NCBI RefSeq assembly: GCF_037975245.1 | Contig: NC_092572.1 | Coordinates: forward strand, 31,345,989-31,409,988 | DNA from: Apostichopus japonicus | Taxonomy: Eukaryota; Echinodermata; Holothuroidea; Aspidochirotida; Stichopodidae | Direction: 5' to 3' | DNA: 64,000 nucleotides | In this document: positions 43,322 through 52,662 of the stretch, one piece after another | Layout of the letters: the number at the start of each line of letters is the position of its first letter | Position numbering within the stretch: the first letter of the stretch is position 1 | Position numbers and translations under genes: made by a program | Notes under the pieces: generated by a model | The model's input: the letters and a program-made list of their open reading frames with translations, nothing else | Told to the model about the DNA's origin: nothing | Database searches by the model: none

Positions 43322-43626
43322 CAGGCGCGTAGCCAGGAATTTGCCAAGGGAGGGGCGAAACTGTAGATCCGGCATTGCAAACTATCTAAGCGTAGCGCCA
43401 CCATGAGTTGGCGCGAAGCGTACAAGAAAATTTTGGCTGAAAATGCCTCCCAGATCGCTGGAAATGGCACTTCCCAGGCCTTGTAAGTTGCATCTTAGCA
43501 TTTTCTCTGTTGAAAATACTAGCGATATCATAAAAACATTAAAAATTTTCTTTAAAAATACTGTATGCTCAGGGGGGGGGGGGGGCGGCTGCCCCCTTTG
43601 CCCCCACCCCCTTGGCTACGCGCCTG
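43322..43626. mobile_element. 305-bp hAT-like MITE with exact 8-bp TSD
   Basis: The left end is CAGGCGCGTAGCCAGG and the right end complement is CAGGCGCGTAGCCAAGG. The duplications gatatagt at 43314-43321 and 43627-43634 are identical. Inside is a conserved core (43381-43475) with a perfect 6-bp hairpin, GCGCCA (43395-43400), loop CCATGAGT, TGGCGC (43409-43414). It has a G run near the right end and no coding capacity. Confidence 0.85.
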
Positions 43627-43634
43627 GATATAGT

Positions 43635-44624
43635 TATTTCAATGTATACCCTTTACCTATAAACCTTTTCTACTACAGGAAGTGTAGGTTAAAAACTTCC
43701 TGCTCATTCTAAGTAATATGTGTTTCATAATGGCAGATGATCTTGACAAGCTATTACATTCCTGATATATAATGTTAACTAACATTATTAAATTTCATAA
43801 ATTGTTTACTTATTTATTGTATTGTTTTCGTGCATTGTGCATGGAGAAACACAGACAATATAGAACTGTCACATTTTGTGCTGAATTAAGATTTCCATTA
43901 ATTATTTTAGACAATGAACTTCAGTTCAGCTATGGGAATATTCTTTAACTGGATTGATATTAGTATATCAGGTTTAAGCGTGAAGTTCTTATAGCGTTAT
44001 TATGTAGCTTCCATATCACTCCATAATAAAAGCATTAACTCCTAGTGAGTGGTCAAACTCGATTCAGATGAAAAACTGTAGACTCCTCTTGACGCTCTTG
44101 CAATGTAGACCTATCTGTCAACTCGTAAAATACTTAGTTCATTATTGGAAATCTTAATGAGAGAACTAACATGTTTGGGATCAATATTTTTTACTGTTAC
44201 ACTATTTTGTTTATGTACATCACACTTGGTATTTATAATACCATTTGATACTGTATTTGAAGTACATTTAAAAAAAATTATATTTCTACTAAATATGATC
44301 TAATTTGACCGTACTAAGTTCAACATATTCATTCTTCCAAAGATTCAATCACTTCTGGGACGCACTTATTTTATGCTGTATATTTCTCAACATCAATGAA
44401 ACCTTGTATTCAAATTATGTGTTCGGAAAGTAGCCTATTGAACATGCCTACAGTACAAAGAACAAACAACGCTGTGCGTATGTTAGACATATTTATATAT
44501 ATACAGTTTTCAAATCAGTATATGTTTAAGGTGCAATGCTGCTTACTGATACGAAAGATAGAAACATTTTGCATTTGTTTTGTATGATTAATATGAACCT
44601 TTAAGTACTATTATTTCGGTTTAG
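43635..44624. other. Non-coding, probably intronic or intergenic
   Basis: AT-rich sequence without recognisable genes. A possible tiny exon after TTCTACTACAG at 43679 is not supported by anything beyond the splice-like motif. Confidence 0.3.
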
Positions 44625-44697
44625 TTGAGCAGGATCGTGCACAACTTTGAGAAATCTGTCAGAAGATGGACTTTAGGGAGCTTCCCACCATCACACC
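44625..44697 (+). CDS. Candidate first coding exon (ATG at 44666)
   Basis: Seen: an acceptor-like tttcggtttAG ends at 44624. An ATG at 44666 has A at -3 and G at +4. The donor CC/GTAAGTAAT is at 44698. The coding part is ten codons (MDFRELPTIT) plus two bases. Those two bases are completed correctly by the exon at 44864. Inference: this may be the start of the gene carrying the beta-propeller exon at 51772, but no intermediate exon was identified and the distance is 7 kb. The short length makes this a weak call. Confidence 0.35.
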
Positions 44698-44863
44698 GTA
44701 AGTAATACCTTCTTTAGTAACCCGCTTTATGTGACCCTCCTCCCACTTTACCGTATTAAGTCCCTCATTTCCCGTTCTCTTTAGACTGAAGGTATACACC
44801 TATCTCCCTCTTAACAACGCTTTATTCTAATATGTCATGAATATATCCATGTATTCCTTTCAG

Positions 44864-44957
44864 CGATGCTACGGTTAATTTCTTCCTCGGTTCTTTTTTC
44901 ATTAAGTTGACAGAGGCATTAGGAATTTGTTTGATGGTGATGTCGTTATTTGTGCAG
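44864..44957 (+). CDS. Candidate second coding exon, hydrophobic segment
   Basis: Seen: acceptor attcctttcAG at 44863, donor CAG/GTGCGT at 44958, 94 bp. In the phase set by the preceding exon (one base, then 31 codons) it is open and ends in phase 0. The peptide is phenylalanine/leucine rich (DATVNFFLGSFFIKLTEALG, then ICLMVMSLFVQ), which could be an amphipathic helical or membrane segment. Phase 0 also suits the exon at 51772. It could still be a chance open stretch. Confidence 0.35.
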
Positions 44958-45059
44958 GTGCGTCTGTGTGTATGCGACACTGTTCGTAACCACAATAACT
45001 TAAAAAGTATATGATGGCCGAAGTTGATGCATTTTATATGGATTTGTCTTTAAGTTAGT

Positions 45060-45890
45060 AAAAAGAACCCAATAGAAATTGGTGGATGCAAATAGACATA
45101 CGACGTCAACTGATGTCAAAGTCTGAAAACTTTATAAACGAGATAATCCAAGAAGGTCAATATCGTTAAACTTTATAGCCATAAGCCAAGCTCGGATGGA
45201 CTTAATACTTGGTGTATTTACCTTACTGAGGACAATAATTTGTTGTTTTATATTGAGATTAAAAATCAATTGAGTTCAACACAGGTTACATTCTGAAATC
45301 CTTGTAAATACTGTAAATTAAAGCTTAGATGATATTCATACGTCGTATGTGAATCCACCCTAGCTAGTTCAAGAAACGTACTAAGTTCTAATGAGGTCCA
45401 AATAATAAAATCTTGTCATTATAGTATAAATAACGCATACTTTTTATATAAACATAACTCCAAAATTACAACTTCATACGTTGTAAGTCATTTTACCTTA
45501 GTGAGTACAAAGAAAGCATTTTGTTATGTTGGGGTCAAAGCTCATGTGAGGTCAATAGTGGTCAAAGTCTGATAATGTTGTTGTGACAGTGCCACAAATA
45601 TTGAAACTTGAATGGGCTGAATGTGTGGTATAGAGATCCATATTAGTGAGTGCAAGAATCATTCTGTATTTATAGTGGAGGTCAAAGATCATTTAAGGTT
45701 AACAGTGATATCAGTCTGAGAATCATGTAAACACCATAACTCCAGAGGTGCAACTTAAATGAACTTCATAATTTGTAAGTACATTCACCTGGGTCAGTAC
45801 AAATATATTGTTTTTTTATGAGGTCAAAGGTCATTCTAAATAAGACGTCAATGTCACTGATTCATTCAGGGCTCGCCCGTGTGTAGAAAC
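45060..45890. repeat. Degenerate tandem repeat block with AGGTCA-type direct repeats
   Basis: Roughly 170-190-bp diverged units share 'aggtcaaagNtcat', '..ggtcaatagtggtcaaagtctga', 'cataactccaNa.gtNcaactt' and 'aagt.cattNacctt.gtgagta'. A perfect AGGTCA-A-AGGTCA direct repeat lies at 45821-45833. The same family appears at 35.2 kb and 61.3 kb. Confidence 0.6.
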
Positions 45891-47748
45891 AAACAGGTAT
45901 AGTTAGCACACAGACCTATAAATATAGTAATACTCATTGTTGAAATCTCAGTATTCATGAATGCGACCGTAAATCTAAATTTAAATTATTTATCTTTTTT
46001 TCATAATGAAGCTATAGGTTTGCACTCTCGTATTTGAGGCTGTGGAATATGAATATTAGAAATAATGAGGAAAAATGCGGAATTTATATATTTTGATATT
46101 CAAAGGGAAGTCTTATAGTTGGTGTGTATTAGGTTGTTTTGTTGAGATACATTTCAGAGTAAAAGGCAGTGCGTTTGCTGATAAATGTAAACAACCGTTA
46201 CTTGTTAGTTATACATGTTGCATTGGCGGCAACTAGTTCGTTTTCATAGCATCGTTTCCCGACAGCAAATAGTCTTCAAGGAAACCTCACGATAGAGAAG
46301 AATATCAAACAACATTGACAAGTGAAATTCAAAACCTGTCAATCAGAAGTTTGAAACTGAAAATAGAAGGATTATTCCGTTCTTAAATTTAGATTAAGAA
46401 GTAAATAAAACCGTTGCATATCAATGCCAATATATACATAAGTGCTTTGACTGCTATGGTGCAGACGGAATGGTGGTAACTAGAAAGAAGCAGGAAAATT
46501 TCATCTCTGAGGTAAATAAGTAACTCCATCTATTGTCGACGGACAAGACTTAGATACTGGCAGCTTTGTTTAAATTCACTAGCTTAGACAGAGAAATGGC
46601 TAAGGGGCGTGGCATACGGTAAATCACATGTTAATTTAACGTCCCCCTCTGTTTTTTGCGAGCGATTTATCGGCGTCTGCAGAAAATATCTGAGCGGTCA
46701 AACAAACATCGGGATCTTGATAACTGGTTCATTGATTTACATAAAAAGAAACATCATGTTAACTGCTTAATCGTCAAATATATTCGAAAGAGGCCCGGCG
46801 GGGTTTAGAGGGCCAAGCTCTCAGACATTGAAGCGTTTTAAAATATTTAAGTGGCGTATAGCAAGGAGCAACAGCCCCCCCCCCCCACAGCCCCTCCCCT
46901 AAATCGCTTTACTTACCATTTTGGTGGGTGTACGAAGAGACGTAAGAAAGTGATTTTTTTAAACGTTGTCTTTGGCGGATGGGTGCAAGGTTATTTTATT
47001 TTCGTTTGGATCCGCCTTACCAGAATATTTACGCCGCGGTGTTATTTCTTTTCAAGAGGACCATTCCTTGGGATGTGTTATTAGCCCTGGTGTACTGGAT
47101 CTGTGTAGGTTTGGATATTCTTGTTCTCGAATAGCGCTTTGAAACACACACACATATTACTTTTCAGAGCGATTTTGTTTTATATCACTGGAATTTGTTT
47201 AAAGCCCTGGTGGGGGGAGGTGGTGACGAATTCACCGGAAGCTGTTAAAGTGTGAGAAATTCCTTCGCAGAGACTTGGAAGCATAATAATAAATGTGAGA
47301 GAAATGAAGTACTTTTACATTAAGGGTACAAATAAATAAGTGGTTTCATTTAATTGTAATCCCGATTCGATGTTCGTGAACACAATCAAGTGCTGAAATA
47401 CTAACTAAGAGACAAACCGCACCGCTCCAACATCCCTCAAGGGGTGTAAAACCAGCCTGAATTAGGTGTGATTGCCCCACCGCTCCCCTTGATTGATTAA
47501 ATGTATGCTCCGTGTGATCCTTGTAGACTAGAGTTTCCGTTCAAACATTAATGTATCATTTTACTTTTATTATTGATCTTATTGAATAGATGTCATACGG
47601 ATAAAAGCCAGGTTTATCTATGAATAATTAGCCAGGTTTATTATTAACGTACCATTAATGTAGTTTGTCGTATAAATGAGGTGTTTGTATGATTTGATTT
47701 GATTAGTGAACAATGAAGAGCTGTGGATATTTTAAACGAAAGTATAAT
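45891..47748. other. Non-coding region, possible dispersed-repeat pieces
   Basis: No recognised gene. There is a C run at about 46876-46887, and an 'aaagccctggtgggg' segment near 47201 shared with 39319. Short ORFs such as that at 46851-47084 have no family features. Confidence 0.4.
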
Positions 47749-48420
47749 TAGGGGCGTATCCAGGATTTTCTAACCCGGGGGGCGCGAATTACTATCTAAG
47801 CGGAGCGCCACCATAGGTTGGCGCGGATCGTACAAGAAAATTTCTGGTTTTGATACCCACCAGATCACCGGAAATGGCACTTCTCGGGCTTGAAAATGAC
47901 CAACCAGATGTACATTTTTGCCAGAGAACCAAGTAGTTCCCAATAGTTATTTTTTTCCATCCATAACCTTTTGGAAGATTGTCACCAGTCACACATCATG
48001 TTCGACCTCATTGCATGTCCTGTGGATCATTCATTGCTTTTGTAGGTGATTCTACGTCACGGCCCACAATATCCGAAAGCCCCACTTTTCAAGGTTTTAA
48101 GCCCATTATTTGTTCAGAATTTGAAAATTCACATTTCTCGTGAATAAAATCACTACAAACCAGACCCATAATGTTGCACAAAATTCAATCCATGGACAAC
48201 CAATATAGAAAAACCTTCTTCAACCCCTAACAGACAGGTCAAAACTGCATTAGTAGAAGGAAGTATGATGAAGAATGTTGGTCAGGAAATTTTCGAAAAT
48301 TCAGACACAGTTAATTTATTGGTGTAGAAATATTAAAACCTCTTATAACGGCTATTATAAAACTTCGTTGAAGGAAATGAAAAATACCAGATATTTCCGA
48401 TATCAGATATTTCAAAACCG
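47749..48420. mobile_element. Left part of a hAT-like element (right end not found)
   Basis: It begins TAGGGGCGTATCCAGG and holds the conserved hairpin core: GCGCCA at 47805-47810, loop CCATAGGT, TGGCGC at 47819-47824, then 'cgtacaagaaaat'. No matching right terminus or target duplication was identified before the next element at 48432, so the right limit is approximate. Confidence 0.5.
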
Positions 48421-48431
48421 AACACTACACA

Positions 48432-48909
48432 CATAGGCGTAGGAGGCGGGCGGGGGCTGCAGCCCCCTCCCCCAACCAATTTTTCCCACTGAAAATTCGG
48501 GCAATATGCTGAGAATTTTTCGGGCACTTACTGAAAGAAAAATAAATAGCAATGATGTAACTTAAGGAAATGAATAGTTTAAAAATTACCTCTTTGGTAA
48601 TTAAAATAAAGTTCTAAGCTTGGCCGACTAATTCGTCATTACTACTGTAAAAGAGAGTTTTGACATAATTGGACCTGTATGCTTTCTCTCCATCTACATA
48701 AGACATTTCGTTGTTTACATTAGCATCCCGCGGTATACTGTGCAACTTTCACGGACCGTACGGTACACGATGCCATGCGATGTAATGACCGATGCTTGCT
48801 TATATGATATTGACATGTTGGACGCGCGCGGACCGCGCGAAAAATTTTGGTTATATTTTTCGGGCAAGTCGTTACAGCCCCCAAATCCAATTGGGCTCCT
48901 ACGCCTTTG
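48432..48909. mobile_element. 478-bp hAT-like MITE with exact 8-bp TSD
   Basis: The left end is CATAGGCGTAGGAG and the right end complement is CAAAGGCGTAGGAG (13 of 14). The duplications actacaca at 48424-48431 and 48910-48917 are identical. The ends resemble those of the element at 40300. It contains a CGCGCG-rich patch near 48820-48840. Confidence 0.8.
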
Positions 48910-49308
48910 ACTACACACATAGACAGTTTTGAGGCTGTTCATCCTGGAACATGCATTTTCATGCTCACTGATATGATGTGATATCTGCTCTTTGCTTTAC
49001 AAATTCTAACTGGCGTGTAGCGAGTAATTTGCCAAGGGAGGGGCGAAGCCTGTACGCAAACTATATACGGCTCTGGCAAACTATCTAAGCGTAGCGCCAC
49101 CATGAGTTGGCGCGAAGCGTAAAAGAAAATTTTGGCCGAAAATGCTTCCCAGATCGCTGGAAATGACACTTCCCAGGCCTTGTAAGTTGCATCTAATCAT
49201 TGTCTATTTTGAAATTACTATAGCGATATCATAAAGAAAATTTGCTCGGAGGGGGGGGGGGGGCGTCATGCGTCATGTTCCCCGACGACTCGGTTGAGTT
49301 CAAGACCA

Positions 49309-49311
<3 letters not shown>

Positions 49312-49376
<65 letters not shown>
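49312..49376. repeat. (TA)n microsatellite, about 65 bp
   Basis: A pure alternating AT/TA run. Confidence 0.95.
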
Positions 49377-49378
<2 letters not shown>

Positions 49379-49527
49379 TACATTAGTGAGAGAGGAAAAA
49401 TGGAACGTCAAAAATGGAGTTGTCGGTGTAAGGGGTAGGGTGAGGCGCACGTCCCCTACGTAATCCTCGATCTGTCACTGGCTACCCTTTGTATATAATA
49501 GCTATCAGCGCTGTTATTATAACTGTT

Positions 49528-49691
49528 CCTCTTTCTCTTCCCGAGGTCTTGGCGTTTATCTTTTACTCCCTCTTTTTCTCCTTTTTCTCTCTTTCTTCTT
49601 TTTCTTGATCCTTCCTTCCTCTCCTCCTTTTCTTTTTCCTTCCTCTTTTTCCCTTTTTTCTTATCTTTTTTTCTCTCCTCTTTTCCTTTCC
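49528..49691 (+). repeat. Polypyrimidine tract (CTT/TCC-rich)
   Basis: About 160 bases made almost wholly of C and T on the + strand, with few purine interruptions; it can in principle form triplex DNA. It ends at the G/C-rich right end of the surrounding hAT-like element. Confidence 0.8.
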
Positions 49692-49737
49692 CGGGGGGCG
49701 AGCGCCCCCAACGCCCCCCTCCCTGGATACGCGCCTG

Positions 49738-50682
49738 ATAATTTAGCTATAGGCATTTCTCATGCCATATACAACCATTATATGTCTTTGAAATATCCAT
49801 ATTATATTGAACCAGAGGAACTTTACGCATGATCCCTTCCATAAATCTGTCTTTTGTGGTTTGTATTTCGGGTTTGGAGCTCAGAGAACAGATTAACGCC
49901 GTACACGGGCAATATCATAACTTTTGGTAAATCACTACAATACTGCATTGGTAAATCACTACAATACTGCATAATATTTGAAATTCCCTTCTGGATGTGC
50001 TTCTTTGTGAAGGATATAAGCGTAGGAAAGGGGTCCTTTTGTTCATTGAAATGCACTTTCTATATGATATATCCTTACAATTAAACCTATCTTTGATAAG
50101 AAGATGACGTCCCCTACTGCGAAAAGCACATTGCGGCCGCTTTGTAGAGTGTAACACTTTATTTGATAATGAATTGTGGAAGCCCGCCATCGATTTTTAC
50201 ATTTTCGCTTTATTTACATTGGTATAGCGCCATCGATTTAAAAACTTTCGCCCCGTTGTGTGTGTTTGCAAAATTGTGCGGAGGTCCTGGATCAGTTCTT
50301 TTCTGTTAGGTGTTGCAACTTCTGATAGTTGGCCAAGGGACCAACCCACCCGAAATTAATTAAGAAAAGAACTTTCTCAAAAGAGGAAGAAGGATCAGTA
50401 TAGGGCCTTATTGCTTGCTACGCATGTTGCAGACAACTGCAAGCTTTGTGGAGAATCAAGGTCCTTAAAGGTCGGTATAGCTAGCCAGTATGTGGCCCTA
50501 AATTTATAGGACGCTAAAATTGCTAGAAGTTTTCAAAAAGTACTTTCCTTCATGTCTTTACTCTCCAAATTGTTCTCAACATTTTTAAGGAACACTCAAG
50601 ATAACTGAAAATCCGAGTGAGGAAAATTTCCTTGAAGGTTGACATTAAAACATTTTTGACCAAACGTGACCGGCATATTTGA
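49738..50682. other. Non-coding region, nothing recognised
   Basis: A tandem pair of 'ggtaaatcactacaatactgcat' near 49926 and 49950 and a short inverted repeat (agttcttttct near 50294 with agaaaagaact near 50363). No gene signature. Confidence 0.4.
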
Positions 50683-50882
50683 ATGATATAATACAATATC
50701 TTTCTTACCCGCCCGTTTCCTACTTTCTTAGCGATGTTTTCCTTGCTGTTTTTGCTCAGTTTTTTGCTTACTTTTATTGAAAAAATGGCCTAAAATCGAT
50801 TGAAATTTATTGGCCTCAAATATGTTATATATACATAGAAAGTAGGAAACGGGCGGGTAAGAAAGATATTGTATTATATCAT
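50683..50882. repeat. Perfect 46-bp inverted repeat with 108-bp spacer
   Basis: The arms 50683-50728 and 50837-50882 are exact reverse complements over 46 bp (containing CTTACCCGCCCGTTTCCTAC and its complement). The spacer is AT-rich. No convincing target duplication was seen outside the arms. It is likely a young fold-back/MITE copy. Confidence 0.9.
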
Positions 50883-50920
50883 AAATATTTCATCGATCGT
50901 TTCCATGTGGTGTTACTTTT

Positions 50921-51545
50921 CAGCACAATGTACGCCCGTGATCTGGGCGCTCGACGACAGCCCGTCTTACGGGTCAATCGCCTATTATATACTGTATATA
51001 TGTCATATAAATTAATACACTCAATCGTGTAAACATGTATCTCCATCCATCCTATAGCTCGTTCTTAGAGCGAAAATTCTCTCAACATACTCGATCCGTT
51101 AGTGTAATTGTTTGCTTATTTATTGATAGTTGTTTACAATTTATTCTGAATTGGCAGGGGGGGGGGGGCTTCGATCAGGTTCTGTAAATTTTTCCTGTTA
51201 ATTCTTTTTTACGTTCTTTCTTAATTTGCACGAGGAGGAGTTCAGTCTGAGAATATTATACACGTAATCACCAGCGGCTATATGCCAAGTTTCTGAGAAA
51301 CCTAAATAATTTATTGTTTGTTTGTTAATTTTAATAATTAATAAATCACAGCATAATGTTCACCCGTGATCCGAGTGCTCGACGAAAGCCCGTCTTACGG
51401 GCCTATCGCTTATACTGTATGTCATATGAATTGATACACTCAATCGTGTAAATAGCTATTTCCATATCCCAGAGCTCGTGTTTAGGGCGAAATTCCTCTC
51501 AACATGTTCGCAAATATACTCGATCCGTTAGTTTGTTTAGTTGTT
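50921..51545. repeat. Diverged direct duplication (~200-bp units 428 bp apart)
   Basis: Copy 1 is about 50921-51130 and copy 2 about 51349-51545. Shared landmarks in order: 'cccgtgatc.g.g.gctcgacga', CCCGTCTTACGGG, 'acactcaatcgtgtaaa', 'agctcgt', 'gcgaaa.t.ctctcaaca' and 'atactcgatccgttag'. The small hairpin CCCGT-CTT-ACGGG is kept in both. Confidence 0.8.
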
Positions 51546-51771
51546 TGTTTATTTGTTTATTTTTTGTTTATTATTTAGTATTAACACTTTGGGGGAGGGT
51601 GTTTCAGCTTCCGTTATTTTCTTGTTTTTGTTATGAAAACGTACATTCTCCAGCGACTATATGCATAGTGTATGACAACATTCTCCGTTACCATGGATAC
51701 GGCCTTGTAAACTTGACCTAATATTGTACTTTTTTTTGCCTTGTATATATTAAAGAGTTCATCGTACGCAG

Positions 51772-52557
51772 TTGCCCAGGTTTACCGGTGAAGGCGAATG
51801 TGAGCTGTGCGATATGTCGGTGGATTCTACCAAAGTTGCTGTTAGCGGTTACAACCAAGGCACACGGACATCATTCATAGACCTGTTAGCATTAAATATT
51901 CCTGATTCTTCGTCGCCATTTATAACTCGGTTTTATTCTAAAGAATTTAAGAATCATTCAAGATGGCCGCCTCGTCGTTATGTTTCATTCTTGGATGATT
52001 CTCGTATAGTCACTGTGTGTGGTAAACAGTTGGATGTCCTCAATATCAAGACAGACGACATACCCACACACAGTGATCGGTTACGCGATGGAGAAGCCAA
52101 GTGTATGACTATCAGAGAGGAAGAGATATTTATTGGTTTGATTTCTAACGAGGTGATTGTGTTTGATTTTAGTTTAAATAAAATCAAGACAATCACCTTG
52201 GAAGGATTAGAAGGTGATCATCCTGAAGATATAACAGTTTATGGAGATAATCTGTTTATATCTACAGACGATGATAGAACCATTAGATACAACATGGAGG
52301 GAGTGATGTTACATGAATACAACACACCAGACTTCCAATCTGCAAGCAGTATCACTGTAAGCAGTGAGTTTGGTCTGGTGTTTGTATCATGTAAGTATCT
52401 CCACATTGCTGTTGTTGTTTTCTCTCTCTCTGAGAATCATAAATTGTTTACTTTCCGAGTTATTGATGAGTGGTCGTTGGATAGAATCAAGATAAACGAT
52501 GTAAACAGGTTTATGTTTATAACAACAAGACGAGGAACACTGAGTGTATACAGCACA
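51772..52557 (+). CDS. Exon encoding a beta-propeller-like domain, gene incomplete
   Basis: Seen: an acceptor CAG at 51769-51771, 262 codons in one frame and a donor ACA/GTAAGT at 52558; both boundaries are phase 0. Without the donor, translation would stop at the TAG 52573-52575. The peptide starts LPRFTGEGECELCDMSVDST. It shows repeating beta-strand-like units about 40 residues apart: VAVSGYN, SFLDDSRIVTVCGKQLDVLNI, EEEIFIGLISNEVIVFDF, PEDITVYGDNLFISTDDDRTI, SSITVSSEFGLVFVSC, VNRFMFITTRRGTLSVYS. These fit blades of an NHL/WD40-type propeller, and similar propellers cap TRIM-like and other multidomain proteins in marine invertebrates. No RING, B-box or NACHT sequence was found upstream here. 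There is no ATG at the exon start; the first internal one is at 51814. Function is unknown; protein-binding is inferred from fold only. Confidence 0.7.
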
Positions 52558-52662
52558 GTAAGTACAGTAGGATAGTGTAAACAAGTAAACATAGGAATTT
52601 TATTTTACATCTAGAATAATGAAAATAGGCTAGAAAAACTACCAAGTTAGGTTACAGTGACT

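Larger units (their letters stand above)
49010..49737. mobile_element. Composite hAT-like element with nested (TA)n and pyrimidine tract
   Basis: The left part (49010-49250) is a diverged copy of the 43322 element, including the hairpin core (GCGCCA 49094-49099, TGGCGC 49108-49113). The right end complement is CAGGCGCGTATCCAGG (ending 49737). The flanks aattctaa and ataattta do not match, so the two ends may come from different copies. A (TA)n run at 49312-49376 and a 160-bp pyrimidine tract sit inside. Confidence 0.6.

Noticed and set aside
48715-48942. Overlapping minus-strand ORFs of 66-75 codons
   Set aside because: They fall inside the hAT-like MITE at 48432-48909 and have no coding signature.
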